From Chrysomallon squamiferum (lineage: Eukaryota > Mollusca > Gastropoda > Neomphalida > Peltospiridae), in the NCBI GenBank assembly GCA_012295275.1, contig CM022671.1, positions 27,057,822 to 27,119,821 of the forward strand: a stretch of 62,000 nucleotides of DNA, read 5' to 3'. Each line of letters opens with the position of its first letter. Positions within the stretch are counted from its first letter, which is position 1. Positions 37,770 to 61,989 of this stretch are shown here, piece by piece. The translations under genes were made by a program, and so were the position numbers. The notes beneath the pieces are model-generated. The model ran no database searches and was not told the origin of the DNA. It worked only from the letters and a program-made list of their open reading frames with translations.

Positions 37770-40004
37770 TATTTAACAATGAATAATTTGTTTTATAACA
37801 TGAGAAAATCAATCCATTTCTATCAGTCAATGAAATGAAGTAGGCAGCAGAAAAGGACAGAAAACATATCAGTTTGCATAGTAATTTGAGCTGAAAAGCA
37901 TAGCAATATATATATATATATATTTATAATACTTGTTCCTTCATAAAGTCAGTGTAAGTTCATATCAAAGTCAGTGGTTATGGTGATGTATTTTTTATTT
38001 TCAGTTATTAAAAATGTATGTATAAAATTTAACGTCATAAACTTGTCATCAAATTTAAAAGCTTTCATTCTTCTATAAAAAGCAAACTCATTAAAATGTT
38101 AAATGTTAAAGATGAAAAAAAATTGTAATTATTTACATGAGATATGTATATTAAAAACAAATATTCTTAATATCCTATATTTATACTTAATATGGTGTAT
38201 GTTTAAAAATTCTTATATTCTATGTGTAACTCAAACATCACATTAAGAGATATTTATTTCTTAGTTATTAATAAATAAGGAGTTTAAGAAAACATTAATA
38301 TTAAAATTCATCATTAACTAAAATTTTATGTAGCAATTTTTAATGAATATTATATACATATATAAAGCAAAGCTATAAATTCTACAGTGACTAATAAGCA
38401 ATAATCAGATAGGAAAAAAAAAAATAAATGATTCCCTGTTCCTCATCAATAAATATAATAAATATAATAAAAATTTGAGTTTGAGACTAGGTAGGTCCCC
38501 TGTCTAGCAAGTTATTGATTCAAATTTAATACTATTTTGTATATATGTCCTTTTAAATCCAAATTTGAAAGTTGGTTAGGACAACTAATAATTGTGCACA
38601 TCACCCTATCTTATCAAGCCATCTTTTATTATTAAATTACAAATAATTAGTCTTTTAGTGTCACCAAAAGTAGTAAATTTTTAAACTAATTTTTAAACAT
38701 TTTTTAATATATATATGCTTACACAAACACACACATTACATTAAAAGGAACTGGATATAAAATATATCTCCATCTTAATTTAATTACTGATTTTAAATAT
38801 TTGAAAAACTCACCATCAACAATTTAATTTTAATTTTTCAAAAGATCAGTAGCATATAACATGTACCCGTATAGAACTGAAGTCAAAATAACAAGGAAGT
38901 TACAAGTATTAAAAATTCCTGAATTTCTGGTACTGCTTATTAAAGTCAAATTAAAAACAAATGTACATGGATATCTAAAATCAGCTGTTAATATATATTT
39001 ATATGTACTGGGTTAATTTTAGTATATGATAAAAACGAATAAATAAATATATATATACATACAAAATTGTGTCATCTAGTTTAGTAACACTACATAACTG
39101 GCCATTTACTAAAGAAAAAACAAAAAATAAACAAAAGGCATAGCTTGAGAAATAAAATCATCATACAAACCAACAAACCAGCCAATCAAAAAATAGTTAA
39201 TAAGAATAAGGCAGGTTACGGAACCACTTTTAGAACACAAAATTTAAATGCATTTTTGTTTATAAAAATATATCTTTTACTTCTGACTTCAGTCAGTGCT
39301 CTTTGTTAGTCAGTCTTCCTCAAAGAGTTTAACATGACAAAAATTGAATTACTTCTTTTTTGTTGAGGGGGGTAAGCTATACTGTAAATATCTGCTTTCA
39401 TTTTCATTGATGCATATATATAAACAAATACATCCACCAATATATACCAATCTGAAACATGATATGGCTTGCTTGTACATTTATAACATTTATTATGTTC
39501 TATTTTAATTGAATTCAATGCTGTTTCTATGGTTACAAAATCAAGGTTGCATGGTGAAGGCTATCAAAGCATGCCAAGTGACTGTTCTAAGTAACTGCTG
39601 TTTGTACTAAGGAATTAAGAACAACAATGAAAACAAAAGCCACAAAATATTAACACCCTAAACAAAAATTTATTTTAAAATCAAATTGTGTGGGTCCGCT
39701 CATAATATCACAGATTTAAAAAACAAAAATAAAAGTAGTTATTTCATTTTGAATCAAATAATCCATGTTTAAATCATTAATGAATCAAGACCAAAATTTT
39801 CCATTACTTTTGTTTTCTTTGAGGAAGCCAGAAGATTTGTTTTGTTGTGTTTAGTTTTTTTTTTTTTTTTCATTCAAACAAAGAACACCCATCAATACTG
39901 ATATATAAAAATAAGTTAGAAGAATAAGTTAAAACTGCACGAATGTTTAAATTAAATTAAAAAAAAAAAAATTAAAAAATTGAATTTTCCTAATGTCCCC
40001 TTTG

Positions 40005-51662
<11,658 letters not shown>

Positions 51663-51840
51663 CGTTTACATCAGATAACTTCTGGAGCGACATAAAAGGA
51701 ATACGAAGTTGTTTTTTAACTCCAGAGTTCGTTCATTAACCCTTCGTAAAACCCAGGGATTCCTTGTGACATCATATTACCACGTGATAAACCACCTTCC
51801 TGTCTTTTTAGCCAATCACAAGAGAGAAATCCCTACATCA
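51663..51840 (-). promoter_or_regulatory. S6K upstream region: start-stop uORF, E-box, CCAAT box
   Basis: On the gene's strand the start reads ATGTAAACGATGG: an ATG-TAA pair (51671-51666) ends one codon before the true ATG, in frame. Further upstream are TGACATCA (CRE-like, near 51767-51774), a palindromic E-box CACGTG (51781-51786; on the gene's strand ATCACGTGG), and CCAAT (51812-51816). The promoter role is inferred from motifs and position; the transcription start is unknown. Confidence 0.5.
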
Positions 51841-51887
51841 GAGGGAATAAAATTCTTATAAAGAGAGATAATTTTATTAATTTCACG

Positions 51888-51967
51888 ATAGGGGATGAGC
51901 GTGCCCGAACCTTGAATTGGACGTGGGCACGTAAAAAGAGTTCTCCATCCATCCATAGGGGATGAGC
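51888..51967 (+). mobile_element. 5'-truncated SINE remnant with 13-bp target-site duplication
   Basis: The 13-mer ATAGGGGATGAGC occurs at 51888-51900 and again, perfectly, at 51955-51967. Between them lie 54 bp that end in CCATCCATCC. The insert starts with an inverted pair, CGTGCCC and GGGCACG, able to form a hairpin. Perfect duplication plus a simple-sequence 3' tail is the mark of LINE-driven retroposition, and the short length implies strong 5' truncation. Confidence 0.75.
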
Positions 51968-52970
51968 AACAGGAAATAATTAATAATAAGAATAAATATT
52001 AAATACCGTATTGATACTTAAAAAGTTTATTATTATTATTATCTTCTTTATCATTATTATGCTCATCACCATCATTACTATTTATAAAACAAGTAGAGAA
52101 AAAGAAAGAAATCATAAGTAAACAGAAAGCAATCTTAACTTATTAGGAAATGATACAGTCATATTCAAGAATAATTTTCACGCACTGTTTTCTTTTGTTT
52201 ATATATTGCTGTTTATTCTTGTTTTCTCACATATTACGATTTTCATGGCTAACAGTATTTAATTTATTTATGCATTAACTTCTGTGTGTGTGTGTGTGTG
52301 TGAGTGTGTGTGTGTGTGTGTGTTCAAGAATTAGAAAAGATGATAGACTTTCTTATGGTCAATTTGTTTTTACTTATTATGTTTTATTATTACTATTTTT
52401 TTATCACGGAAGTAAGTAATAAAAATATTATTACACCACATAATGGTTATTGTACCTTATTGTGAATAAATATTAAACCGAGTAACTTACGACTTTTTTC
52501 AGTTTATGTTTTATATTAATGATAATGTATTCTTTATTAAATGGAAAAGAAAAACATTCCTTTATATTTCTTTAAATTTAATATTTATTTATATAATTTT
52601 TATATTTATTTATTTAATTTACGTTTTTAATTAGTTCATTTAAAAGCTTCTAAGACAATTCGATATTTATATAAGTTTGTGAAAAGTATATTTTATTGGA
52701 ATTTTTAATTAGGTTGTAGTAGAAGTAGTAGTAGTGGTGGTAGTAGTATTAATAATAATTAAAGGTGATTATAACTATGTACAACAACTTTAAGCTTCGA
52801 AGTGCTGTTTAATTAGTTTTCATAAAGAGTAACCATAGTGCTTCACAACAGCTTGCTCTGATTAGCACGTTCATTTTTTTTTTTTTTTTTTTTTTCAGTT
52901 TCAGTAACCATTCAATTATATCTGAACAGTTCCAGTTGTTGTATATGCTATATGGACAGAAACTGTTATT
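51968..52970. other. Intergenic sequence, no gene seen
   Basis: A+T-rich DNA upstream of S6K with a (GT)n microsatellite (52284-52322), a GTA/GTG-rich run (52715-52749) and a T tract (52874-52896). No coding exon is recognised. Confidence 0.6.
52284..52322 (+). repeat. (GT)n microsatellite
   Basis: About 19 GT units with one GA interruption. Confidence 0.95.
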
Positions 52971-53780
52971 ATTTATAATACATTCGTATCTGTATTTAGC
53001 GGCCCCCAAGATCAGCGGCCACCATCTATGTACGGACACTTTTCCGAGTCCGATTGTTTTTCAGCAGTTATGTACCTTAGATCAACGGACACCTGTTGAA
53101 CGCGGACGCGGACAGCATTTTTATGAAACATATTTTCCACTGCTGAAGTGTAGTCAGACCGATTTGGTATTGTTTTCTCCAAATATATAATTTTATTTAC
53201 ACAATATTTTAAAGATGGCGTATCCCTTTTACTGCATTGCACAGTGAATGCAGGGAATGTTGTTTTTGTCGAATCACAAGAGTCTACGAACTGCAATCGT
53301 CAAACACTTGCCCACAAAACCGTACGTAATTTGGTACATAATTTTAATAATAATAATTCAATAATTCAAACATTCAACATCATTCCATGTATATATATAC
53401 GTTTTATAAACACCGTATCTTAGAGGAATTTCGAGGCCGAAAAGATGGTGTGGCTGGCACAAATCGGAGCTTAGTTTGTGTTTCAAACCAAATATGTTTT
53501 AAAACATAAATATACCTTTTGCTTATTATGAGTTTTATGACGTGCAAAATAAGTTTTATTTACATCCATTAATGAATTCGATATATTTGCAGTTGTATTT
53601 TAGGTGAAAGCTGTAGGTTTGATGCTTGCTATGGTGATTTATGTTTGTGATGAGTACTGATGTGATGGATGTAAATGTGTTCAAAACAATTGTCTGTAAT
53701 GTTTGTCTCTCTGATGAGAGGACACCTGCAATGAAGGGACACTTTTGCTGGTCCTATGGATGTCCGTACAAGACAGGTAG

Positions 53781-53790
<10 letters not shown>
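52970..53790. mobile_element. Possible decayed pogo/Tigger-like element
   Basis: At 52998-53115 the motif CGG(A/C)CAC recurs several times (AGCGGCCACC, TACGGACAC, CAACGGACACC, GCGGACGCGGAC). At 53715-53780 come GAGGACACC and AGGGACAC and, on the complement, GTACGGACATCC. Arrays of CGGACACC-like words near the ends are common in pogo-type elements of invertebrates. Exact ends, target duplication and a transposase are not visible, so both the identity and the limits are tentative. Confidence 0.35.

Positions 53791-53815
<25 letters not shown>
53784..53815 (+). repeat. (TA)n microsatellite
   Basis: A TA run next to the possible pogo-like relic. Confidence 0.9.
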
Positions 53816-53818
<3 letters not shown>

Positions 53819-54904
53819 GGAAATACTATAAGGAAATAATTTAATAAAGCATAGGGAAATCGAGCAATAGATCGTGTATGCACATTGATCTTTCATTCAT
53901 TTTTGTTTTGTTTTGTTTTGAAGATAATAATAACTTTTTAGATGCTCACTAAACAAATGTACATTTACTGTATTTGGTAAACTATTCCTTTTATGCAAAA
54001 AATATTTTCATGCAAATCCTTCAACATTTTGCGTTATGTTAGCTTTTATTATTTTTTGATCTCCAAAAGTGAAAGGGTGACAATTATGACTGGAAAGGGA
54101 ACGTACCATGCATAACACTTTGATTATTGGCGAATTATTATTGATTTAATTAAAATTATTCCTGCTATAATTTTGTTATTTCACAAACACGTTTGTCATT
54201 AACCCGTGCCATACAACTGCATCGCTTATCAAGGGACGTGTGGTTAGTGCCTCCTTTAATATTAAAAAATAGCATGTAAAAATTCCTTATTAATCTACGT
54301 TTTTTCACTCGTTTAATACAGAATGCACCGCCATTGTTAATAATAAAATATTAAACATTAATTTCAGCTTTGCGAAATTGAATGTCTGTTCACGAAAAAG
54401 ATGTCAAAGGAAAGAACGTTTTCTCTGCCCTAGCTTATTCAAAATGTTTTTTTTTTTTTTTTTTTTTTTTTTATAGTTGTCATTTAATCACTGTACGACT
54501 GCAACATATTTTAAATATCTGCCACACATACGTTTCAGTAAACTTAAACATTTTTTTTAAAATTTAAACGGTGGTATGTATTTGTATAATTTCTATTAAT
54601 TTATTAACTTTTTTTAATTTATTATTTATTTATTTATTTTACTGTTTTAAATCATCTGGATGAAAATAATTACATAATTTTGAAGAGCATGTTCAACATC
54701 GCCGCGCGGACTAATGAACTATTTCTGGCACGTGACCCCTTTCGTATTAGGTCTATTTCAGTCTTATTTTAACACACCTTTATTTACATTCGATAAAAGC
54801 TATTCAGCTCTCTGTTGATACATCTTTATTCTTGGTGTATGCAAGTCCACTGAAGTAGTGTAAATTAAGTTCGTGACACATTTTATTTTCTGTCCACGCT
54901 TAAG

Positions 54905-54935
<31 letters not shown>

Positions 54936-55978
54936 TCTTTAAAATATCCAAACGGCAATGTCTGACATGTTACTTAATAATAAAATATATTTGATTTATT
55001 TAGTTGTGCATTTCCATGGATTCTTTAACTGACTTACTTTGTTTCAATACAGAATAAACTGTAACATCATTTTAGTTAAATTATAAATGAAAGCTGTGCC
55101 AACGCTCAATAACCGTAAATATTGAAAACATTATATTTCTATTTATTATCTTCCTTATCTTGTGCCTACTGTTTCATTGTCATTATAACATAACTCCCTA
55201 CTTTTACTTGTGAAAAATCGTAAGTATGTACAAGGATGAATGTGTACCTTAGTCAAACCTCTGCTTACGATGTATGTGCTGGCAACATGCAGACACTGGC
55301 CAATATTTGAACAAAAAATACTACTCATAGATATTGTATATTTGTCAGTAAACATGAAAATTACATGCTGTGTCATTTAAATGACCACCTTTTTTGGATT
55401 ATATGGAAATTAAAAAGTAAATGGACAAGATGGAAAAAAAAGAAATTATAACTTAAAATGTATGCTCATATTTATTACTTTTAAACAAACATAACAAATA
55501 TTCTGTGTGCAGTTAAATATTTTTTTATTTTTATCATCTCACTCCTTACATACCAAATCAGTTGTATGATTCACTATTCTGAATGATGCACAAAACAGTT
55601 AATATCAGTTTTGCATAAAATGTATTTTACACTTCCAGTTGTGGTATTTGAAACAAAAAGTTCACTACACAAAACATGGTGTTAATGAACATAAAATCAA
55701 AATAATGTTGCAAATAAACAAAATCTTATTATTGTTTTACATTTTACACTTTCAAGTTACTGGCAAAGAGTTTATTTAAATTAAAGCAAACAAGAGAGAG
55801 AGAGAGAAAAAAAAAAGAAGTAAAATTACAAATTATTTTTTTCAAATCTATTTAAATATCATATCTATTATTACTTTCATTATTCAATACAGCAGTATTA
55901 ATAGTTTTATTATAATTTATCTGTTTCAAGTTCCCTATTTATTTTTCTTCAATTTAAAGTAATCTTAATTAAATAGAG

Positions 55979-56009
<31 letters not shown>

Positions 56010-56365
56010 AAAAAAATAAAACCAAACCTGAGCTTTTTAATAATTATATGTTTCAAACTGAATAATTATTTTTTTATACATTATAAGTTTCTACAACAAA
56101 GGATATAAAGAAAAATTGAAGTACTGGAACATCACATCCTGTACATATATATATATATATATATATCTGAGAAGGAGAGTGAAAAACAAATCAAACAAGA
56201 AAAGCAACATTAAGAAAAATTATAATACAAAATTTAAATGGCCTCAGTATCAACTGGAAATGTTAATATTAACATTTTAATGGTGTGTAATACAGTTGAA
56301 TTACGAAGGTCTGTCTGGTTATAAACACTGAAGTTGTTATTACATCACTGTGTCACTGGCTGGTG
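53816..56365. other. Gap upstream of S6K and downstream of GCN1
   Basis: No coding exon is seen. It has T tracts (54448-54473, 54906-54932), an (AG)n run (55794-55807), an A tract (55979-56007) and a (TA)n run (56144-56166). The right part must contain the GCN1 3' UTR; its poly(A) site cannot be fixed in this composition. Confidence 0.6.
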
Positions 56366-57229
56366 TCAAGTAAGAAGGGTGTCGTCAATCTCCTCCTGGC
56401 GACCTTCTGCCTGAGTGGTGTGTTTCTTCAAACTCTTAGTCAACACTTCACGCAATGAATCTTGCATACCAGTGTCAAGGAAAGAAAGACAGTCCTATTA
56501 TAAAAAAATAAAAAAAAAAGAATTTAAAAAGTATGTTATATTTATTTATTTATTTATTTATTATTGGTCAGTGTTTTTGATAGTTTACAAGAAACGAAGT
56601 CAAAATATTTTGTGTTTGTTATGGTAAAATAAGAAAAATATTAAAGTTTCTGGATGGAATTATTTTTAAAGAAAAATAAATTAAATAAAAAATTAAATAA
56701 AAAATTAAATAAAACAATACTGACACGGAACATTTTCATTACTGTTAAATATTTCTATGAAAAAAATGTCGAAAAAAATGTAAAAAAAGAAAAAAATACC
56801 AGCTTTTTATTTTACTAATGTGAACTTTGTAATTAGCAAAAAATCAGTCAGCAGGACCATACAACAGAATCACGTGAAAAGCACATAAAAATATTTTGGC
56901 TATTATTTACCGCCAATGTAACATTTTAAAATGTATGAAATGAAAAATATTACACTGACCTGAAAACCTTTCTCTCCAGTCCTAAGATGAAGTAAGGCAA
57001 CAAGAGCTAACTCGCTGTTTGCTCTGACAAGTGTGTTCCTCTCTTTTGTCCCATTAACTAGCAGTGGAATAAGCTGTCGAATTATGTCTGATGGAAGCAT
57101 GTTTGGAAAACTCTGTGCAAGCCACATTACTATCTGTCCAACAAGTTGTTTAACCTCGTTTGAATCATGTTTCATTCCCTGAAAGTATGCAATCAGTAAA
57201 CATTACAGGCTAATTCATCTATCTATCAG

Positions 57230-57263
<34 letters not shown>

Positions 57264-57267
57264 AGTC

Positions 57268-57364
<97 letters not shown>

Positions 57365-60300
57365 ATATGTCAAATAAAGAAAAAATAATAATAAAAAATA
57401 AATAATAAATAAATGGAAAGAAAATCAATTAAAAAAAAAAAAAAAAAACAAAAAAAAAAAAAAAAATATATATATATGTTATTAAACATAAATAAAAATC
57501 AACAAAAAACAACATGTATTTTTCACTCCTAATAAAATAATTTTTTTATTGTTTATGAGTTATCTGTCCATAAAAATAACAACAGTTTACCTTGTTAAGT
57601 AAACCAATCATATCTACAGAGACGTCCTCGGATGACTTTAGTTGATGTCTCATTATGTATCCTGCACACCTCAAACCACTCAGGCAAATAGGAATCTGAA
57701 AAACAACAAAGGGAAGATAATTATGATTTGTAGTAATTTTCTCACTATTTTATTTACATATAAAGATAAACATATTAAATAAAAGACAGAGAAATATAAT
57801 ACAAATTTTAAAAATTAAGAATAAATTCCAGCAGTTTTTACAGTTTTTCATATTTCTCTCTTAAGAAATGTTATTTGATTTTTTTTTTTTTTTTGTAAAT
57901 GACAATCTTCATTTATCTCTGAAATTTGTGATACTGCTGCAATGTCTGTTACAATGAAACACTGACAATCAGATACAAATAGTACAATAATTTGTGGCAT
58001 TTAGATAATTTACTTGAATTATGAAAGAAATCCTACATGATTCTTTATTTACTTACTCTGTCAGCCAGGGCCAACTGTCCCACAGCTTTGAGAATGTTCA
58101 TCTTGAATGCAGGAGTCCAGATCTGTTCTGGATGATCCTTGATGGCCACTCCCAGAGCCATGCTGCGGCCATGTCTCAATGTCCAGTCTAAACTGGCATC
58201 AAGATCTGGAGCAAAAAAAAGAAAAAAAAACAACAACTTCTTAATCAACCCTGATGGTTATATAATTAGGTAACACATTTTATCTGTGTCAAAGGAAATT
58301 TCTATTTGTATTCACCATAATATCAGTTACTTTCATCAAGATTATAGAAATCAAACTGACAAATTAAATCCAACTATAGTTTTAAATCAAAGATATCAAA
58401 GATATGATAATATAAATATTAAAAAAAACCTAACTGACATTAGCATTACTACCAAGAAAAAAACAGAAAAATTCAAATGTATATAACCAAAAATATGGAA
58501 CAGAAATAATATTATTACAGACAACCGCAACAATAATAAAACATAATCTTTAAAGAGATTTACCCAACAGATCATTAATAATTAGATCGGTGAGTTCAGC
58601 TTCAGGTAAGACATTAACAAGTTCCCCAGACAACCAGCTGCCACCATTCCGTGTACTGTCTTCAGAAACACTCAGCAGTCCTTTCAGCAGCATAGTGATC
58701 TGTCTGCGTAAACCGTCTGCTATTTTTACACCAGCACCCATCAGACAGTAGCGCAACGCCTGCAGCATGGTGTCTCTGAAAGAAAACACTCAAGTTAAAT
58801 GTCTAACATAACAATTAAATAACAGATCAAAGCAGTGTATTTTATGTTTCAATATGAGGTTCAATACATGTAATTTTGTTCATTTGTTTTCTTCTTGAGA
58901 CCAAGCACCGGAAAGCCTGAAAATCAACTGATAAGGATGGTAATAAGCACATTTTAATAATGTTTTTTTTTTTAATTAAAAATATCCAATGCAGAAAATT
59001 TAAAGTGTAAAACTTCACACAAGTAACTAACAAAGACACTACCATGAAATTAAACAATTTTGCCAATACTACATAAAAATGTTAATGTGGATATATTATT
59101 TCAATTCAATTTTTTTTTAATATTAATTAGCAGTTTATTTTTTAGTTTTTAACCGAGAGTTAAATGCACATCATGCATTATTTAGCAATGCCATGAAGAT
59201 TATTGCAGTTTTTAACTGTCTGTTTTCTATATTTTTCTTTATTCAGAACATGTTACTTATTAACAGTTACTTATTAAATCATTTTTAAACTGCATGGGTT
59301 ACTAATAACTGTAAATTCTTTATGTTATTATAAAACTAATTTCAGACAGATAAATTTAATTATTAAAATTATTGGTTCAAGACTGTTTGTTATTAAGGAG
59401 CTAGCATTTTCGAAAGATGTTTTAACAAACTAACTTCACACTGGTGTCTTCAGCATTCTTAATGCCAGACTGCAGTTCTGTGAACAGTGGGTCCACTCTG
59501 GTGTGTATTACAATCAGTTTGCCAAGAGCAGCAGCAGCTTTCAGTCTTACAGAGCGATGCGGATCATTCAGAGCTTTTAAGAATGTAGTCTGAAGCTGAG
59601 GCAAGAATGGCTTCAACATTAATCCAACCTGTTGAAAAAAAAATATATAAACAGAACTATAAAGTGTACAAAAATAATTTAATTTCATTCAGTTTGATTT
59701 TTATCATTTTCTTTCCATTTATGGCAACAGTAGCAGAAATTTGGGTTTTTGTATGAAATTATTTCAAAACACTGATGTTATAAATGAATACAAAATAATT
59801 TTTATGACATTATCTACAAATACCTTCTCATCAGAATGCAACCATTAACCAGGACTAAATTATTTAATTTTAAATTGTATACAGATGATTTTATTTATTT
59901 ATTACAGAGAATATATATGAGAATATATACAATTAAATACAGGTAAATTATTTAATAACTGTTATCCCTAAGATGAAACATAGAAAACTAACCTTTGCTA
60001 GAAGTAAAGTCAAGGTCTCTAACACTGCAACTTTTACATTCCATGAGAATCTGTCACCAAGGATTCGGATAAGAGGACCAGTGATGTTAACAACTGAAGG
60101 CTTCAGGGCTTCAGCACTTGTGTAGCTTATAACCTCTCCCAGACCAATGGCTGCAAGTTCCTTCATTTCGGGAGACCCATTCAAAATTCCTTCACGAAAT
60201 ATTGGCAACACCGGTGTGATACCCTGAGTTATTAGAAGTACAAAATGATTTAAGTTTTAAATACATTTTTCAGAGTAAATTACCCTGAATTATTAAAGTA

Positions 60301-61989
60301 CAAAATTATTTAAGTTTTAAATAAATATTTTCAGTATAGAAAGAAAATAATTTCATTATTAATAATATAAAATTGAATTATGAAAAATCAGAAACAAAGA
60401 TAGATAGGGGAAATCTACTGTAATGGCATTTATGATACTGTTAGTTCATGTTAAAAACTAAAACAAAAACTAAAATTTAAAATTAAAAATTAAATACAAA
60501 ACTATGAAGTGATTAAATTTCAATTAACATTGTTAAAGATAATTAGACTGAGAATAATTATGTTCTGAAAATTTAATTTTTTTCATATAGATTGTAACTT
60601 ATTTTAGTTTTATTATAAGGCAGCTTTTAAAATAATTAAACTACATGATTTTCTATAGCAATTCCAGTAACAGATGACAGTGGATACCTAAAATGTACTG
60701 AATTCTCTATCTTTTAAACTGCATTTTCAAATTTGAACTTTCTATTTTGAGCTGGATCTTCCACAATAATTTTTTAACAGGGTATAATCTAAATGCATAA
60801 TTATAATATTTCAACACAAATTGTCTGGGAACAGTTGTTAGGTAGTGTCACCACTTCTGTCTTAAATGGAAATAAAATTTGAAAAAAAACCAATAATAAT
60901 AATAATTAAAAAAAAATACATACTTTCTTTGGAATACTGAAACCAGGCAATTCATTTCCATTGAAGTCTGACACAGCATATTTCACTGACTGTCTCACAT
61001 TGTTGATGTGCTGCAACATTTCTGTGGCATCCAGTTTCTAAATGAAATCATTGTTGAATTAAAACGTTTTAACAATGTTGAATTTATATGATGAGCCATC
61101 CTTTTTTCATTATTATTAAGGGGGACATGTGGCAAAAATAAAAAATAGATATTTGTTATGTTACAAAGGTGAAACTTGATGAAAATAATCCCTATTTGTT
61201 ACCATAAGAAATTAGTACTACTTTTTTTTTTATGATAGTAAATATTTTATGAACCTCTCCAACCCAAACCAATATATATACATTGTCAAATCCAAATGCA
61301 AGTAAGAACACCTGCTAACCATAAATGTATTTTTTAAAATGCTTACAGAGTATGAAAAGTAAACTTAAAATTTTTATTTCCAATGAAACTACAGTAATGA
61401 GATACTTAAAAAATTTTTTTTTTTTTTTTTTTTTTTTTTATCTAAAGATGTTTTCTGGTTTGAAATCTGAAAACATTAAATATACTGTATTCCCATCAAA
61501 CTGTTATATTTTTTTTATATTCATAAAAATTATTAATTATTTTCATTTATACAGGGTATCCAGTGAGTCAGACAGGTAAATCTATGAACTTTTTAAAATA
61601 AAATAAATAAAATTTCTTTACAATTTAAATTGTATGTAGTTGTGAAAAAACAGATACCACCACTACCACAGTTAATAAATAAAATATTTCAATTTATTTC
61701 AGAAACTATTTAAACAAACCTTTGTAATTGCATCAAGACAGCCCCATGCAGCTAAAAGGACATCATTATCTGTCCGAGTGAAGAGGCCAATCAAAGTGCG
61801 GAACAGCTGGGGAATGTAGTCTGAAAAAACCAGCATTGTCTGTTTACAGAATGCATGGATGATAGTCACTGCTGCAGTACACACTTTGTTATCTTCAGTC
61901 TTTGTGGCACTCATCAAGTCCTCCATTATTGTCCTGAGTCCCATCTGGTCTTCTATTGCCAAAACAACCGTCTTACAGTAAAACAGTTC
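56366..61989 (-). CDS. GCN1: GCN1 (eIF2-alpha kinase activator), C-terminal part
   Basis: Nine exons, in transcript order: 61989-61720, 61037-60924, 60223-59993, 59628-59435, 58775-58564, 58205-58057, 57695-57591, 57178-56960 and 56494-56366 (stop TGA). They join in frame to 540 residues, about the last fifth of a protein that is usually near 2,670. The 5' exons lie beyond the right edge. Motifs shared with animal GCN1 include [110 protein letters not shown] and a final DDTLLT. GCN1 is a HEAT-repeat ribosome-bound protein that passes uncharged-tRNA or stalled-ribosome signals to GCN2. This region covers most of the stretch that binds the RWD domain of GCN2. No break in frame is seen. Confidence 0.96.
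57219..57364 (+). repeat. Compound (TCTA)n(CTGT)n(CTAT)n microsatellite
   Basis: About 145 bp of tetranucleotides in a GCN1 intron: ATCT/CTAT units, then about 13 CTGT units (57265-57316), then CTAT units again. This A-B-A arrangement suggests CTGT arose and spread within a CTAT array. Confidence 0.95.
57430..57478 (+). repeat. Poly(A) tracts and (TA)n
   Basis: Two A runs separated by a single C, followed by a short TA run, in the same GCN1 intron. Confidence 0.85.
60221..60340 (-). repeat. Tandem duplication covering the acceptor of a GCN1 exon
   Basis: Two adjacent units of about 60 bp, 60221-60281 and 60282-60340. Both contain ACCCTGA(G/A)TTATTA, AGTACAAAAT, ATTTAAGTTTTAAATA and TTTTCAG. 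The first unit includes the last 3 bp of exon 60223-59993 and its true acceptor. The second carries a copy, so a second CAG|GGT lies 61 nt upstream in the transcript. Confidence 0.9.
61414..61439 (+). repeat. Poly(T) tract
   Basis: A T run of about 26 bases in a GCN1 intron. Confidence 0.9.

Larger units (their letters stand above)
26800..40004. other. A+T-rich sequence downstream of S6K (3' UTR plus intergenic)
   Basis: No conserved exon is recognised. The part nearest 40004 must contain the S6K 3' UTR, but its end cannot be fixed. It holds many microsatellites: (TG)n 31050-31089, AAT 34579-34612, AAAT 35400-35482, AAT 37705-37768. It also has A or T tracts and a GAAACT array at 33417-33452. 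A patch at 34745-34850 is less A+T-rich but has no exon-like borders with a known protein. Confidence 0.6.

Noticed and set aside
52936-53296. 84- and 94-codon overlapping frames on both strands
   Set aside because: They lie over the possible pogo-like relic, have no recognised domain, and the two frames exclude each other.
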